DNA of 64,000 nucleotides from assembly GCA_029558835.1 (NCBI GenBank), contig JAKQDH010000066.1, forward strand, positions 95,144 to 159,143, in the 5' to 3' direction. The position numbers were made by a program, and so were the translations under genes. Below, in pieces: positions 7,026-15,736 of the stretch (within the stretch, counting starts at the first letter, position 1; each line of letters opens with the position of its first letter). Source of the DNA: Planctomycetota bacterium. GTDB taxonomy: Bacteria > Planctomycetota > Phycisphaerae > UBA1845. The notes under the pieces are model-generated. The model saw only the letters and a program-made list of their open reading frames with translations. It was not told where the DNA came from and searched no databases.

Positions 7026-8816
7026 ATGCCTCCACTTGACCCCCAACACGCCGCTCGGCCTGCCACCCGACCGTGGCACGCAACCAACTTGCCCGTCGCG
7101 GTCGTCCTGACCGTGGCGGCGGTCGTGCTGGTGCTGTTTCGCCTGCATGCGTTCGCGGTGCCGCTGGAGACCGACGAAGGTAACTACGCCTACATCGGGG
7201 AGCGGTTGCTGCGCGGCGGTTCCCTTTACGTGGACGTGTGGGACCATCAGCCCTTCGGCGTGTTCGCGTTGTTTGCCGGGGCGATTGCGATGCTGGGCGA
7301 CGAGCCGTGGGTCTTCCGCCTCCTGGCGCTGGTGTTCTCGCTGGGTTCGTTGGGGCTGGTGTTCGCGTTGACGTGGCGGGTCACCGGCGCTCGGGCAGCG
7401 GCAGCCGGCGCGGCCCTGCTGTTCGCGTTGGCCAGTGCCGACCCCGGCACGGCCGGTGAGGGGTGCAACCGCGAGATCTACATGAACACGCTGATCCTCG
7501 CGGCCTGGGTGCTCGCGTTGGCCCCGCGGGGACGATGGGCGTGGAACCTCATAGCGGCCGGTGTCCTGCTTGGCGTTGCGTCGACGCTCAAGACGATCGT
7601 CGCTGCGCATTGGGCATGCCTGGCCGTGTACGTCCTCGGGTTCGCTGCCACCCCTCCCCGCCCCCGCCGGGAGGGGTCCGGGGAGGGTGTCACCGCCGCT
7701 GCATCCCCCCTTCCCCTGACCTCTCCTTCGATTGGGGGAGGGGGCCTGTCCGGCATCCTGCCGCCCTCTGCCCGCGTCGCCGGTCGAATACGCGAGGCGG
7801 CGGCGGCGCTGCTGGCGTTCAGCGTTGGGCCGGCCTTGATCTGGGCGGGCACGTTCGCCTACTACGCACTCACGGGGCGATTCGGCTTGTTCTTCGATGC
7901 CGTCTTTCTCTGCAATCTCAGCTACAGCGCCGGTCAAAGCGGGTTGCTGGGGCGCTTCGCCCAGTTCTTCAACACGCCGCGGCACCCGTTTATTTTCGCC
8001 AGCGCAATGGCCTTGTGGGTCGGGGGTCTGGGCGGCGTGGGAGTGCTGCTGCTGTCGGCGCTGCTGCGCAAGCGGCAGGAAGCCTGGGGCCTCATCCTGC
8101 TCGTGGTCGCCAATTACCTCGCCATCTGCCTGCCTGTGCACTTCTGGCCCCACTACTACTACTTGATGATCCCCGCGCTGGCGGTGGCCGTGGGAGCCGG
8201 CCTGCAGCACGCGGCTGATCTCATCGAGCACCACTGCCCGCGCCTTCCGGGTGGCCCAGCCTTGGTGGCGTTCGGCGGCGGCGGCTTCTTTCTGCTCTGG
8301 CTGCTGGCGACGCAGTATGCCCACTACCTCGCGCAGCCCCCCTTCGGCATCACCGCCCCCCGCTACAACTCGCGTGACTTCTGGGGCAGGGCCCACGGGC
8401 TCAACGTCGCGCAGGTGACGGAGCCGCAGGACGAGGTCTTCGTCTACGGCAACGAAGCCCAGATCTACTACTACGCGGGGCGCCGCTGCGCCTCGCGTTT
8501 CACCATGATCACCGGACTGAGCGCAGGCTACCGCGGCGCCGAACACCGGCGAGCCATCCTCATGGAGGAGTTGCGCGCCCGCCCGCCGCGACTGATCCTG
8601 GTGCTTTTCGACCAGCCGCCGTTCGAGGAGTGGACGACGTTCCTTCATGAGCAATACGACGAGCCGATCGGCTGGGACTTCCATGATCTGACCGGCGAGT
8701 TGATTATGTTCGTGCTGGCGCGCCGAGACGCCCCCGTGCCCAACATCGACTGGAACTGGGACCGCTCGGAAGTGGGCGGTTGGTTCCTGGAGCGTCGCCG
8801 GCGGCCGGCTCCGTGA
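7026..8816 (+). CDS. GT39/ArnT-like membrane glycosyltransferase
   Basis: A polytopic inner-membrane protein of 596 residues. The first transmembrane helix is followed by ETDEGNYAYIGERLLRGG and WDHQPFG, the conserved first periplasmic loop of the PMT/ArnT (GT39/GT83) superfamily, in which Asp-Glu binds the metal and lipid-linked sugar donor. About eleven more hydrophobic segments follow. It probably moves a sugar from a polyprenyl phosphate donor to a protein or glycan outside the membrane; acceptor unknown. ATG 7026 is preferred to ATG 7017 because AGG at 7014-7016 sits too close to the latter. Codons for about residues 208-250 are a Pro-, Gly- and Arg-rich insert made of dispersed repeat DNA. 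A biotin ligase gene follows 50 bases downstream. Confidence 0.85.
   Translation: MPPLDPQHAARPATRPWHATNLPVAVVLTVAAVVLVLFRLHAFAVPLETDEGNYAYIGERLLRGGSLYVDVWDHQPFGVFALFAGAIAMLGDEPWVFRLLALVFSLGSLGLVFALTWRVTGARAAAAGAALLFALASADPGTAGEGCNREIYMNTLILAAWVLALAPRGRWAWNLIAAGVLLGVASTLKTIVAAHWACLAVYVLGFAATPPRPRREGSGEGVTAAASPLPLTSPSIGGGGLSGILPPSARVAGRIREAAAALLAFSVGPALIWAGTFAYYALTGRFGLFFDAVFLCNLSYSAGQSGLLGRFAQFFNTPRHPFIFASAMALWVGGLGGVGVLLLSALLRKRQEAWGLILLVVANYLAICLPVHFWPHYYYLMIPALAVAVGAGLQHAADLIEHHCPRLPGGPALVAFGGGGFFLLWLLATQYAHYLAQPPFGITAPRYNSRDFWGRAHGLNVAQVTEPQDEVFVYGNEAQIYYYAGRRCASRFTMITGLSAGYRGAEHRRAILMEELRARPPRLILVLFDQPPFEEWTTFLHEQYDEPIGWDFHDLTGELIMFVLARRDAPVPNIDWNWDRSEVGGWFLERRRRPAP
7650..7750 (+). repeat. 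Palindromic repeat inserted in frame in a glycosyltransferase gene
   Basis: Two GGGAGGGG/CCCCTCCC-type inverted repeats sit here (CCCCTCCCCG...GGGAGGGG near 7653-7680 and CCCCCCTTCCCC...GGGGGAGGGGG near 7707-7744). They resemble the intergenic CCCTCACCC...CTCTCCC family. The reading frame stays open and encodes a low-complexity Pro/Arg/Gly loop between two predicted membrane helices. Confidence 0.65.
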
Positions 8817-8866
8817 TCCCGGCAGGCCAACCAGGGGAGTGAACGCTTATCGACGCGGTCCTGGCC

Positions 8867-9700
8867 ATGAAGAACACCGACTCCAGCCCTGCCGCTACTC
8901 TGGACCTGCACCGGTTACGGGCGACCCTGCGGACGTCTCGGATCGGCCGGCAGGTTGTGCGCCTGCCGGAGACGACCAGCACGAACGACGAGGCTTGGGC
9001 GGTGGCGGCCGCGCTGGGACCCGCCGCTGCGGACGGCCTGGTTGTGCTCACCGACCGCCAGACGACCGGGCGGGGCCGACTGGGCCGCACGTGGCATTCA
9101 CCGCGAGGCGCCAGCGTGCTGCTCAGCGTGCTGCTGCATGATCCGGCGCACCGACTCAGCGGCGGCCGGCTGGCCCTGCTGAGCGCCGTGGCCGCTTGCG
9201 ACGCCGTAACGGCCACCACTGACGTGCACCCACGCATCAAGTGGCCCAACGACCTCGTCGTCGGGCAGCGCAAGCTGGCGGGCATTCTGATCGAGTGCCG
9301 CCGCGATGGGGACGCCTCGATCACGTTCGTCCTTGGCATCGGCATCAACTGTCTGCAGCAGCGGGGCCATTTCGAGGGCGAACTGACCGGCCGGGCCACG
9401 TCGCTGGAGCTGGAGAGCCGCCAGCCGATCGACCGGACGGCCGTCGCCGCCGCCCTGCTCAACGCCCTGGAGCGACAACTGCTGGCACTCGAGGCCGGGG
9501 CGACCGAGGAACTGCGCCGGGCCTGGCTCGCCCGTGCCGAACCCCTGAGCCAGCCGATCCGCTTGCAGCAGGACGGCAAGCTCTACGAAGGCTGCACGCT
9601 GGACGTGGACCCCGAGGCCGGCCTGCTCGTGCAACTTACCGAGGGCGGCATCCGCCTCTTCGACGCGGCCGATACCACGGTCTTGCCGCCCGCACCGTAG
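8867..9700 (+). CDS. birA: Biotin--[acetyl-CoA carboxylase] ligase
   Basis: Attaches biotin to the carrier lysine of acetyl-CoA carboxylase and related carboxylases, via biotinyl-AMP, in the cytoplasm. The 277-residue protein shows TTSTND at residues 36-41, the biotin/ATP loop GRGRLGR at 68-74, KWPND at 125-129, KLAGILIE after it, and GIGINC. There is no N-terminal helix-turn-helix domain, so this is a monofunctional ligase rather than a BirA repressor. The C-terminal SH3-like cap is present. It lies 50 bases after the membrane glycosyltransferase gene and could be co-transcribed with it, though no functional link is evident. Confidence 0.93.
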   Translation: MKNTDSSPAATLDLHRLRATLRTSRIGRQVVRLPETTSTNDEAWAVAAALGPAAADGLVVLTDRQTTGRGRLGRTWHSPRGASVLLSVLLHDPAHRLSGGRLALLSAVAACDAVTATTDVHPRIKWPNDLVVGQRKLAGILIECRRDGDASITFVLGIGINCLQQRGHFEGELTGRATSLELESRQPIDRTAVAAALLNALERQLLALEAGATEELRRAWLARAEPLSQPIRLQQDGKLYEGCTLDVDPEAGLLVQLTEGGIRLFDAADTTVLPPAP

Positions 9701-9850
9701 TCCCGCATGTCCGGGCCGCCTCTCCGCCTCCAACGCCAGGCGGACGCAACGGGTGTGCGGAAGTCGCGACAGGCGGCCGGACGACCCCGGGCCAAGCCTC
9801 TTGACTCGGCGGCGTTCCTGAGTACCGACAGGCGGGCGCAAGGTGCTCAA

Positions 9851-11452
9851 ATGTCCACCAGGATCAGACGGCGAACAGCAAGCCGCCGAAAGGGGCAAGC
9901 GCGCGGGCGACGCGCGAGCTTCAATGGCTCGCCGCGCGCACGTCTGACGCTGCGCGCTGCCGTCACGGCCGGGCGGGCGGAACTGAACCGCGCTGCCCTG
10001 GTCGCCGGGCTGCTGGGGGCGACCGTGGCGTGGGTCCTTCGCGGCCTGGACGCCCAGCACGGACCACGCTTCGGTCAGACCGCCGCCGCCCACGGGGCCA
10101 TCCTGATGGGGGCCCTGGTTCCACTGGCGTTGGGAATCCGCGTTCCCCAGCGTTTCGCCGCCTGGCTGTGCACGGCCGCGTGGCAACGCTTCCTCGAGCG
10201 CGGCCGAGGTCGCCCGGCCGTGCCCACCTGGATCGACCCAACCTGGGACGAGCGCCCCCTGCGCTGGTCCGCGCTGGCGATCATCACGCTCCTTGCCGGC
10301 GTGACCATCGCCCTACTGCCGCTCCTCGGGCTCGTCGTCGCTCAGGTCTACCAGGCCATGATGACGCACTTCCTCTGGCTTCCCGCGACGCTCGGCATGC
10401 TCCAGGCAGCGACGGTGGCGAGCGCGGCACTGGTGCCGCTGGGCGCGCTCGGAGTGGCCGTCACCATGACCCACCGCCTCGACACCCGGGCCGGCCGCTG
10501 GAACCTGCGGGCCACGGGCTGGATGCTGGTCGGCGCAGCCTGCGGGAGCGCCGCCGCTGAGGCGGTGGCGGGCAGGTACACGCATCCGGACCCGCTGACC
10601 ATCGCCGCCGCCCTGCCGGTGCTGGCCGTTTCCCTCATCAGCATCCTCGCGGAAGGTGCCGGCACCGACGCTGGACGGACCCTGCGCCGACCGGAGCCGC
10701 CGGAAGCGCCCAGCGTCAGCGACCGCTGGCCCGCGGTCCTGCGGAGTGGAGTGGTGGCGGCCACCGGCGCCGGCGTGCTGGCGCTCAGCGTGTGGTTGCA
10801 CGAACTGGAATCATCTGCTCTCGCCCGATGCGCGCCTCTGCCGTTGCTCGTGTCCGCCCTGGGCGCCGGCACATTGCTGGCCGCCTGGGTCCCCCGGGCT
10901 GGCGGCTCGATGGGCTCGTTTGGGGTGGCCTGCGCGGTAGCCGGAACGCTGGTGGGTGCGGTGACCGGCGGCGGGTTATGGTGGCGAGTCCTTAGCCCGG
11001 GTGATGTGAGCTGCGCGGCCCTAGCAGCATTGTGGGCAGCCCTCGCCTGCACGGGGTTCGCGGTCGGCACCGGCGTGCGGACCGTGCTGTGCCGGGTGGC
11101 TAACCGCTCCACCGTGGGGACCGTCCTGTTGACGCGCATCGTCGTGCTGGGCGGCCTGACCACCTGGGTGGTCGGACCGCTGGCGGAACACTGGCTCGGT
11201 CAGACCGGAGCGGTCGCCCTGGCTGCCTTGGCACTGCTGGCCACCGGCGGGATTCAGATCATCTACGAACCGGACTACACCCCCCGGGCACGGGCAGCGC
11301 GCCTCGGTGCGGTCTTCGCCGCCATCGTGAGCATCACCCTGTTGCTGCGCTATGCCCCACCCGGCCGGCGGCAAGCCACCGTCGCCGAACCTTATCGCAC
11401 CCCGCAGGCCTCGCCCCTCAGTAACCCGCTTGCCGCCCCCCAGGGCCGGTGA
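9851..11452 (+). CDS. Polytopic membrane protein of unknown function
   Basis: A 533-residue protein with a very basic N-terminus (residues 1-40, Arg/Lys rich) followed by about twelve to thirteen hydrophobic segments dominated by Ala, Leu, Val and Gly. No transporter or enzyme motif is recognised. A soluble stretch of about 35 residues (RTLRRPEPPEAPSVSDRW) divides the protein into two membrane halves. AAGGTG at 9840-9845 chooses the ATG at 9851; the frame extends upstream to 9707 but without a ribosome site. The C-terminus is Pro-rich. It lies between birA and a pseudopilin gene, all on the same strand. Confidence 0.7.
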   Translation: MSTRIRRRTASRRKGQARGRRASFNGSPRARLTLRAAVTAGRAELNRAALVAGLLGATVAWVLRGLDAQHGPRFGQTAAAHGAILMGALVPLALGIRVPQRFAAWLCTAAWQRFLERGRGRPAVPTWIDPTWDERPLRWSALAIITLLAGVTIALLPLLGLVVAQVYQAMMTHFLWLPATLGMLQAATVASAALVPLGALGVAVTMTHRLDTRAGRWNLRATGWMLVGAACGSAAAEAVAGRYTHPDPLTIAAALPVLAVSLISILAEGAGTDAGRTLRRPEPPEAPSVSDRWPAVLRSGVVAATGAGVLALSVWLHELESSALARCAPLPLLVSALGAGTLLAAWVPRAGGSMGSFGVACAVAGTLVGAVTGGGLWWRVLSPGDVSCAALAALWAALACTGFAVGTGVRTVLCRVANRSTVGTVLLTRIVVLGGLTTWVVGPLAEHWLGQTGAVALAALALLATGGIQIIYEPDYTPRARAARLGAVFAAIVSITLLLRYAPPGRRQATVAEPYRTPQASPLSNPLAAPQGR

Positions 11453-11571
11453 TCGCCGGGAAGGCGCATCTCAAGCCGGTCGCGTCTTGCCACGATATCA
11501 CCAGGGGCTCCGCGCTGGCCCGACGGCCGGGCTGCGCGCGGCGGGCCCCCACGGCAGGCGGGCAACACACC

Positions 11572-12021
11572 ATGACGCGACATACAGGCGGCAGACCGGT
11601 ACGCGGCTTTACGCTCATCGAGGTGCTGATGGTGGTCTTCATTCTGGCCATTCTTGGCGCCCTGGTGATCCCGCAGTTCGCCGGCGCCGGGGACGACGCC
11701 AAGCTCAACGCGTTGAAGGCCGACCTGCAGATGGTCCGCAGCCAGCTTGAGCTCTATCGCCTGCACCACAACGGCCAGTACCCCACGAGCGCCGCCCTGT
11801 TTCCCAACCAGATGACCCTATTCACCGACGTCAGCCACACCACCTCCGCCACCAAGACGGCCACGTGCGTCTTCGGCCCCTACCTCATGGAGGTCCCGAC
11901 CAACCCCTTCACCGACACCAACGACGTCACCACAGGTGCCGCCGCGAAGACGAAGGCCTGGTACTACAACCCCGCCAACGGCGAGTTTCGCACCAACGAC
12001 ACCGTCCACGACGGGCTGTAG
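11572..12021 (+). CDS. Type II secretion pseudopilin / type IV pilin-like protein
   Basis: A 149-residue prepilin. After a short basic leader, residues 12-18 are GFTLIEV, the canonical prepilin peptidase site (cleavage after Gly, methylation of Phe, and the essential Glu at position 5 of the mature protein), followed by a hydrophobic helix LMVVFILAILGALVIPQF. The remainder resembles GspG-type major pseudopilins (KADLQMVRSQLELYRLHHNGQYPT, then a short calcium-loop-like region with PTNPFTDTND). The start is the ATG nearest the cleavage site; upstream in-frame sequence is not a leader. No other secretion genes are adjacent, as is common for scattered pilins in planctomycetes. Confidence 0.85.
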   Translation: MTRHTGGRPVRGFTLIEVLMVVFILAILGALVIPQFAGAGDDAKLNALKADLQMVRSQLELYRLHHNGQYPTSAALFPNQMTLFTDVSHTTSATKTATCVFGPYLMEVPTNPFTDTNDVTTGAAAKTKAWYYNPANGEFRTNDTVHDGL

Positions 12022-12106
12022 CGAAGCGCCGCCGTGCGGCGGATTCCCCGACCGACGCCTTGACAGAACGAACTCCGGGACTACATTCCCATGAGCTAAG
12101 CCGCCC

Positions 12107-12135
12107 TTGGCAAGCAGTGTGGCTGTAAAAATACA
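12107..12135 (+). promoter_or_regulatory. Possible promoter of tRNA-Ile
   Basis: TTGGCA at 12107-12112 is a good -35 match. The -10 candidate AATACA at 12130-12135, 17 bases away, is weak but lies in the only AT-rich patch before the tRNA. Confidence 0.3.
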
Positions 12136-12179
12136 TGCCACAGCAGCATTGATGCCGAGTTCACGGCACCGGCATCGAG

Positions 12180-12253
12180 GGGCTCATAGCTCAGTTGGCT
12201 AGAGCGCGTCGCTGATAACGACGAGGTCCCAGGTTCGAGTCCTGGTGGGCCCA
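12180..12253 (+). tRNA. tRNA-Ile (anticodon GAT)
   Basis: A 74-base cloverleaf. The acceptor arm GGGCTCA pairs with TGGGCCC (one G-T). The D arm has GCTC/GAGC, the anticodon stem is CGTCG/CGACG with loop CTGATAA, giving anticodon GAT, and the T arm is CCAGG-TTCGAGT-CCTGG. The discriminator base is A at 12253, and the 3' CCA is not encoded. It reads the ATC/ATT codons. It stands alone rather than in an rRNA operon. Confidence 0.95.
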
Positions 12254-12277
12254 ATCCTCTCGACGGGGGTGTTCCGC

Positions 12278-12361
12278 ATGACTTGGGATGCTGTTTTACT
12301 CGTGCTTGTCGGTGCGCTGGCGCTGACGTTCATATTGCGTCTCCGCGGCGGCGGCACCTGA
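12278..12361 (+). CDS. Possible 27-residue single-pass membrane peptide
   Basis: A short frame encoding MTWDAVLLVLVGALALTFIL and then a basic end, RLRGGGT. It looks like one transmembrane helix with positive-inside topology. GGGGGT at 12265-12270 lies seven bases before the ATG. It begins 25 bases after tRNA-Ile on the same strand. There is no family assignment and chance cannot be excluded in such GC-rich DNA. Confidence 0.35.
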   Translation: MTWDAVLLVLVGALALTFILRLRGGGT

Positions 12362-12951
12362 GGGCCGCAGAAGAAGTGCTAGGCGTGCCCTAGTCTCACT
12401 GCCCCGCGACCGTACACCACCCACCCGACGATCGGCCTCGTGACCATCGGCAGCGCTTCAGCAGCGCCGAACTGAACCTGCCATCCCGTCAGCACCCCGT
12501 TAAAGCAGCGCCGGCCTCCGTAGTCGACATAGTCGGAGAAGTGGCCGCGAGAATCGTATGTCGGCCACGGGGCTCTACCTGCCGGCAGGCGGAGCCGACA
12601 CTACGGAGCGTCGCGCACCGGTCCGCTGCGCGGTGCCTGCCGCGACATGACATCACGCAGGGTGCACGCCGGCGTGACGCGCCGCCGCCACACGCGGGAA
12701 TCGGCGGCTGTCCCATTCACCAAGCGCCCACCACAAGCCGCGCCCGCTTTCTGCACCCGCAGGCGTCGGCGTACGTGACAGGTTTCAACAGTCAACAGCG
12801 GTCCCCATAAGTGCGGCCGGCGGAGCGACTTACATCGAGGAAGCGAGGTTCACCGAGGACCGTACCGGCATTTCGGCTCGGAAACCGGGGTCGGCACTCT
12901 ACCATGTTTGAAGTTTGGGCGTGCCGAAGGTCCAACAGAAGGAGGCAGGAC
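12362..12951. other. Gene-free gap
   Basis: No gene supported. Around 12515-12610 there is an imperfect repeat pair with CGTAGTCGACATAG and CCGACACTACGG motifs and a GCCGGCAGGC inner hairpin, related to the CGACGCTAC-type repeats elsewhere. The rest shows nothing recognisable apart from the ribosome site of the next gene. Confidence 0.5.
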
Positions 12952-13425
12952 ATGGCCAACAGAGTCCCCACGACTCCCCCTGGGTTTCATACCGTGACCC
13001 CGGCGCTCGTTGTCAAGGATGCTGACAAGGCGATTGCGTTCTACAAGCAGGCCTTCGCGGCCGAGGAGATCATGTGCATGCGCTCGCCGGAAGGCCGCGT
13101 CATGCACGCCGAGTTGATGATCGGCGACTCGCCGATCATGCTCGGCGGCGAGTGGCCCGACATGGGGATGAAGGCGCCGTTGCCGAACCATTATTCGGGC
13201 GGGCTGCACGTGTACGGGACGGACGTGGATAAGGCGTACCAGCGCGCGATCAACGCCGGCTGCACCCCGGTCATGCCGCCGACGGACATGTTCTGGGGCG
13301 ACCGCTACGCCAAGGTTCTCGACCCGTTCGGGCACCAGTGGGGCCTGGCCACGCACATCGAGGAGGTCTCCCCCGAGGAGTGCGCTCGCCGCGCCGCGGC
13401 CTGGAAGCCGGGCAGTTGCTCCTGA
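12952..13425 (+). CDS. VOC-family (glyoxalase/PhnB-like) protein
   Basis: A 157-residue single VOC-fold protein of the PhnB-like group, cytoplasmic. Visible features: TVTPALVVKDADKAIAFYKQAF at the start (written here as the family's opening strand and helix), HAELMIGDSPIMLGGE, a central GGLHVYGTDVDKAYQRAINAGCTPVMPPTDMFWGDRYA region and the closing DPFGHQWGLATH. His and Glu positions fit metal or substrate binding as in other PhnB-like proteins, but the reaction is not predictable. GGAGG at 12941-12945 places the start at 12952; the longer frame upstream lacks a ribosome site. Length matches the family. Confidence 0.88.
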   Translation: MANRVPTTPPGFHTVTPALVVKDADKAIAFYKQAFAAEEIMCMRSPEGRVMHAELMIGDSPIMLGGEWPDMGMKAPLPNHYSGGLHVYGTDVDKAYQRAINAGCTPVMPPTDMFWGDRYAKVLDPFGHQWGLATHIEEVSPEECARRAAAWKPGSCS

Positions 13426-13565
13426 CGAGCGCGGGGGCCCGGCGGGGGCCGTTTCGCAGCGAGTCGGGACCGACCCGCACGCCGCCCTCGGTCTGGTCTG
13501 CTGCCGCCGGCGTCGTCGCGGCGACAACGGCACTCGTGGATTCCTTGGGCCAGGGCGGGCAACCG

Positions 13566-13721
13566 GAAACGGGGACGCAGCTAGTTTTAGCCCTAGCGTG
13601 TGTTCTCCCCAGCCGCTGTCCTTCACCGCCGGGCTTCTGAACGCAGCGTGTCCAGCAGACCCCGCGGCAACACCGCTCGCTGCTGCCAGAGGGCGTCAAA
13701 AACTAGCTGCGTCCCCGTTTC
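13566..13721. repeat. MITE-like element with 23-base perfect terminal inverted repeats
   Basis: Bounded by perfect 23-base inverted repeats at 13566-13588 and 13699-13721 (GAAACGGGGACGCAGCTAG... on the left). The 110-base interior has no gene. The size and the ACGGGGACGCAGCTAGTTTT-type ends suggest a non-autonomous element mobilised in trans, perhaps by a Y1/REP-associated transposase; the transposase link is inference. It lies between the VOC gene and a convergent methyltransferase gene. Confidence 0.85.
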
Positions 13722-13734
13722 TCAGGCCCGGCCC

Positions 13735-14391
13735 TCACCACAGACCCGGCACCAGGCGATAGCGCACGCGCGCAGCGTAGGCGGGATAGCCGTCCAGATG
13801 CTCGTGCAGGAAGCGGTCCTCGATAACGACCCGGCGCAGTAGCAGCACGACGATGACCCCGGCCGGCAGCAGGGCCCACCAGGAACCGAGGGCAGGACCG
13901 CTGGCCACGATCGCCAGCAGCGAGCCGGCGTAGCCGGGGTGGCGCACCCACGCGTACGGCCCGGACGTAATGAGGTGGTGGCCGCGGTCCGTCTGGATGC
14001 GCACGACGGGCGAGAAGAAGCGGTTGACGGCCAGCGCCCAGACGCTCAGGGCGTACCCCGCGGCCAGGCCTGCCAGGGCGACAATCTGCACCCACGGCGG
14101 CAGTTGCGAGAAGTGAAAGCGGCCGGCATCGAGGCCGGCAATCACCAGCACGCTGGTGAAGAGCGGCACGAAGACGAGGCGTAGCTTCGCGTCCACACCG
14201 CCGCTGCCCGGATGCGCGCGCTCCTGCATGAGCCCGCGGTCCATCACCACCAGCCCGATCACCCAGGCCGCCACCACCACGCCGAAGAATGCCCAGACAA
14301 ACGGCATGTCGATCCGCCCGGCACTGCCAAAGAGAATGCCGGCCGTAACACCCAGGAAGAGCACGACACGAATCAGAATACCAAGCGACAC
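13735..14391 (-). CDS. Isoprenylcysteine carboxyl methyltransferase-like membrane protein
   Basis: A 218-residue integral membrane protein with about five hydrophobic segments. The C-terminal part holds the ICMT/PEMT signature GPYAWVRHPGYAGSLL (SAM binding, His-Pro) and the terminal IEDRFLHEHLDGYPAYAARVRYRLVPGLW region (given here by its key residues Glu, His and Arg). It belongs to the family that methylates lipid or small hydrophobic substrates; bacterial members lack a known prenylated protein substrate. It ends 14 bases from a MITE-like element. Nothing in the neighbourhood indicates the substrate. Confidence 0.85.
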   Translation of the reverse strand: MSLGILIRVVLFLGVTAGILFGSAGRIDMPFVWAFFGVVVAAWVIGLVVMDRGLMQERAHPGSGGVDAKLRLVFVPLFTSVLVIAGLDAGRFHFSQLPPWVQIVALAGLAAGYALSVWALAVNRFFSPVVRIQTDRGHHLITSGPYAWVRHPGYAGSLLAIVASGPALGSWWALLPAGVIVVLLLRRVVIEDRFLHEHLDGYPAYAARVRYRLVPGLW

Positions 14392-14737
14392 AGGTGAACG
14401 ACCGTTTCCCGTTTGACCCGCCCCGACTCCGCCGCCGGGCGGTGCCGAGCCATTCTACCGCGCCGCGGCCGGAGTGGCCCGCGACGTAGCGCCGGCCCCC
14501 GTGGCCGATGTGGAGCCCGCTGCAGGCGCCGGTGGGCATGCGACATCTGAACCCCTCGCCCTTCCAGGGAGAGGGGCCGGGGGTGAGGGTTCTGCTTTCT
14601 CCTGCTCTTCTTTCCACTGCTCCTTTCTCTTCTGCTCACGCCCGCCAATTCGGCGGGCCGGGCAGCGCCGGCCGGCGACAGGCGCGCTTTGTGGCCACAG
14701 GCACCGTTATGCCGGAACGGTCAGTTGCAACGGCGGG
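14392..14737. other. Gene-free gap with GGGAGAGGG repeat
   Basis: No gene supported. Positions 14551-14590 carry a copy of the CCCTCGCCC...GGGAGAGGG...GTGAGGG palindromic family, followed by a pyrimidine-rich TTCTCCTGCTCTTC tract to about 14640. Confidence 0.55.
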
Positions 14738-15277
14738 TCACAGCGCCCCGTAGTCAGCAATCTGAATGTAGTCGTCGGAGATGCCGGTCGCTTCATAGAA
14801 GCGCGCAATCTCAGCCTTCGGGTACTTCGAAATACGAGCCGTTTGCAGTTGTGGGCACGCCTGCAGCGCGCGGAGCGACTTGCTTTTCGGCCGGACACCG
14901 TACAGCTCAAGGTGCCGCAATTTCGGAAGCCGCGCCAGCGGCGCGAGGGATTTGACGACGGACACTTTGGACGGATCCCAGCCCGGGGCCGTCGACAACT
15001 CCAGAGCCTCCAACGCGGTCAGGTCCGCCAGCGGCGATAAGTCCTTCACGTGCGGCAGGTGCACCACTTGCAGGTACTTCAGTCGCGTCATCTTGCGGAG
15101 CACGTCGAACGAATCGCCGCGGAAACTCAGAATCTGCAGCGTGCGCAGACGCGTGAACGCGCGCAGAGGCGCGAGCGACCTATACGAGCAATTCCAGATG
15201 CGCAGATGCTCCACCGCTTTGGGATTGGGCACCTCGGGCATCTCCTTCGACAGATCTCGCATAAGGTCAAGCTTCAT
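14738..15277 (-). CDS. Leucine-rich repeat protein
   Basis: A 179-residue protein made largely of leucine-rich repeats of the cytoplasmic type: VEHLRIWNCSYRSLAPLRAF, LRTLQILSFRGDSFDVLRKM, LKYLQVVHLPHVKDLSPLAD, LEALELSTAPGWDP, LRHLELYGVRPKSKSLRAL (period about 22-24). No signal peptide or enzyme domain is present, so a protein-binding role is likely. The start chosen is the ATG at 15275-15277 (MKLDLMRDL), which precedes the first repeat; upstream in-frame sequence is unlike the protein. The ribosome site is weak. It is flanked by repeat-rich gaps. Confidence 0.65.
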   Translation of the reverse strand: MKLDLMRDLSKEMPEVPNPKAVEHLRIWNCSYRSLAPLRAFTRLRTLQILSFRGDSFDVLRKMTRLKYLQVVHLPHVKDLSPLADLTALEALELSTAPGWDPSKVSVVKSLAPLARLPKLRHLELYGVRPKSKSLRALQACPQLQTARISKYPKAEIARFYEATGISDDYIQIADYGAL

Positions 15278-15736
15278 CGCATGCCGCCCACGCGGGATAA
15301 CGACGATCCGATGGATCCGCTTAACACCACACGGACGCCTTGGCTGTCCGCATACCGCGCCCGCGAAGGCGGAGGCCTGAACCACACGGACAGTCGAGAA
15401 CACGAGTTTCTGCCACAGCAGAGTGCCGCCCTCCGCGAGCATCTGCACCAAGCCGATACTTCGGGTCTGACCCGGCCCGGCTCGACTGCCGAGCCATGCA
15501 GAGTCATTCTACCGCGCCCCGGGCCGCCGGTACACGTTCTTGTCACTCCTCTCCGGGCCAATGGTAGCCGATGCCGACTCTACGAACTCCGTGGGGTGAC
15601 ACGGGCGGGGGGGGCAGGAGACCGGGAGAAGGCACAACCCTCACTCGTGGCCGCGCTTGCAATCGACAATCGTCAATCGACAATTGTCAATGGGCACGGC
15701 GCCCTCACCCTGCCCTCTCCCGTGGGGAGACGGGGG
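15278..15736. other. Gene-free gap with repeats
   Basis: No gene supported. From 15658 to 15692 there are short direct repeats (AATCGACAATCGTCAAT type), then a CCCTCACCC...CTCTCCC...GGGGAGA copy at 15701-15736 that abuts the end of the asparaginase gene. Confidence 0.55.

Noticed and set aside
13589..13698. Transposase fragment inside the MITE-like element
   Set aside because: Open frames across the interior are short and show no transposase motif.
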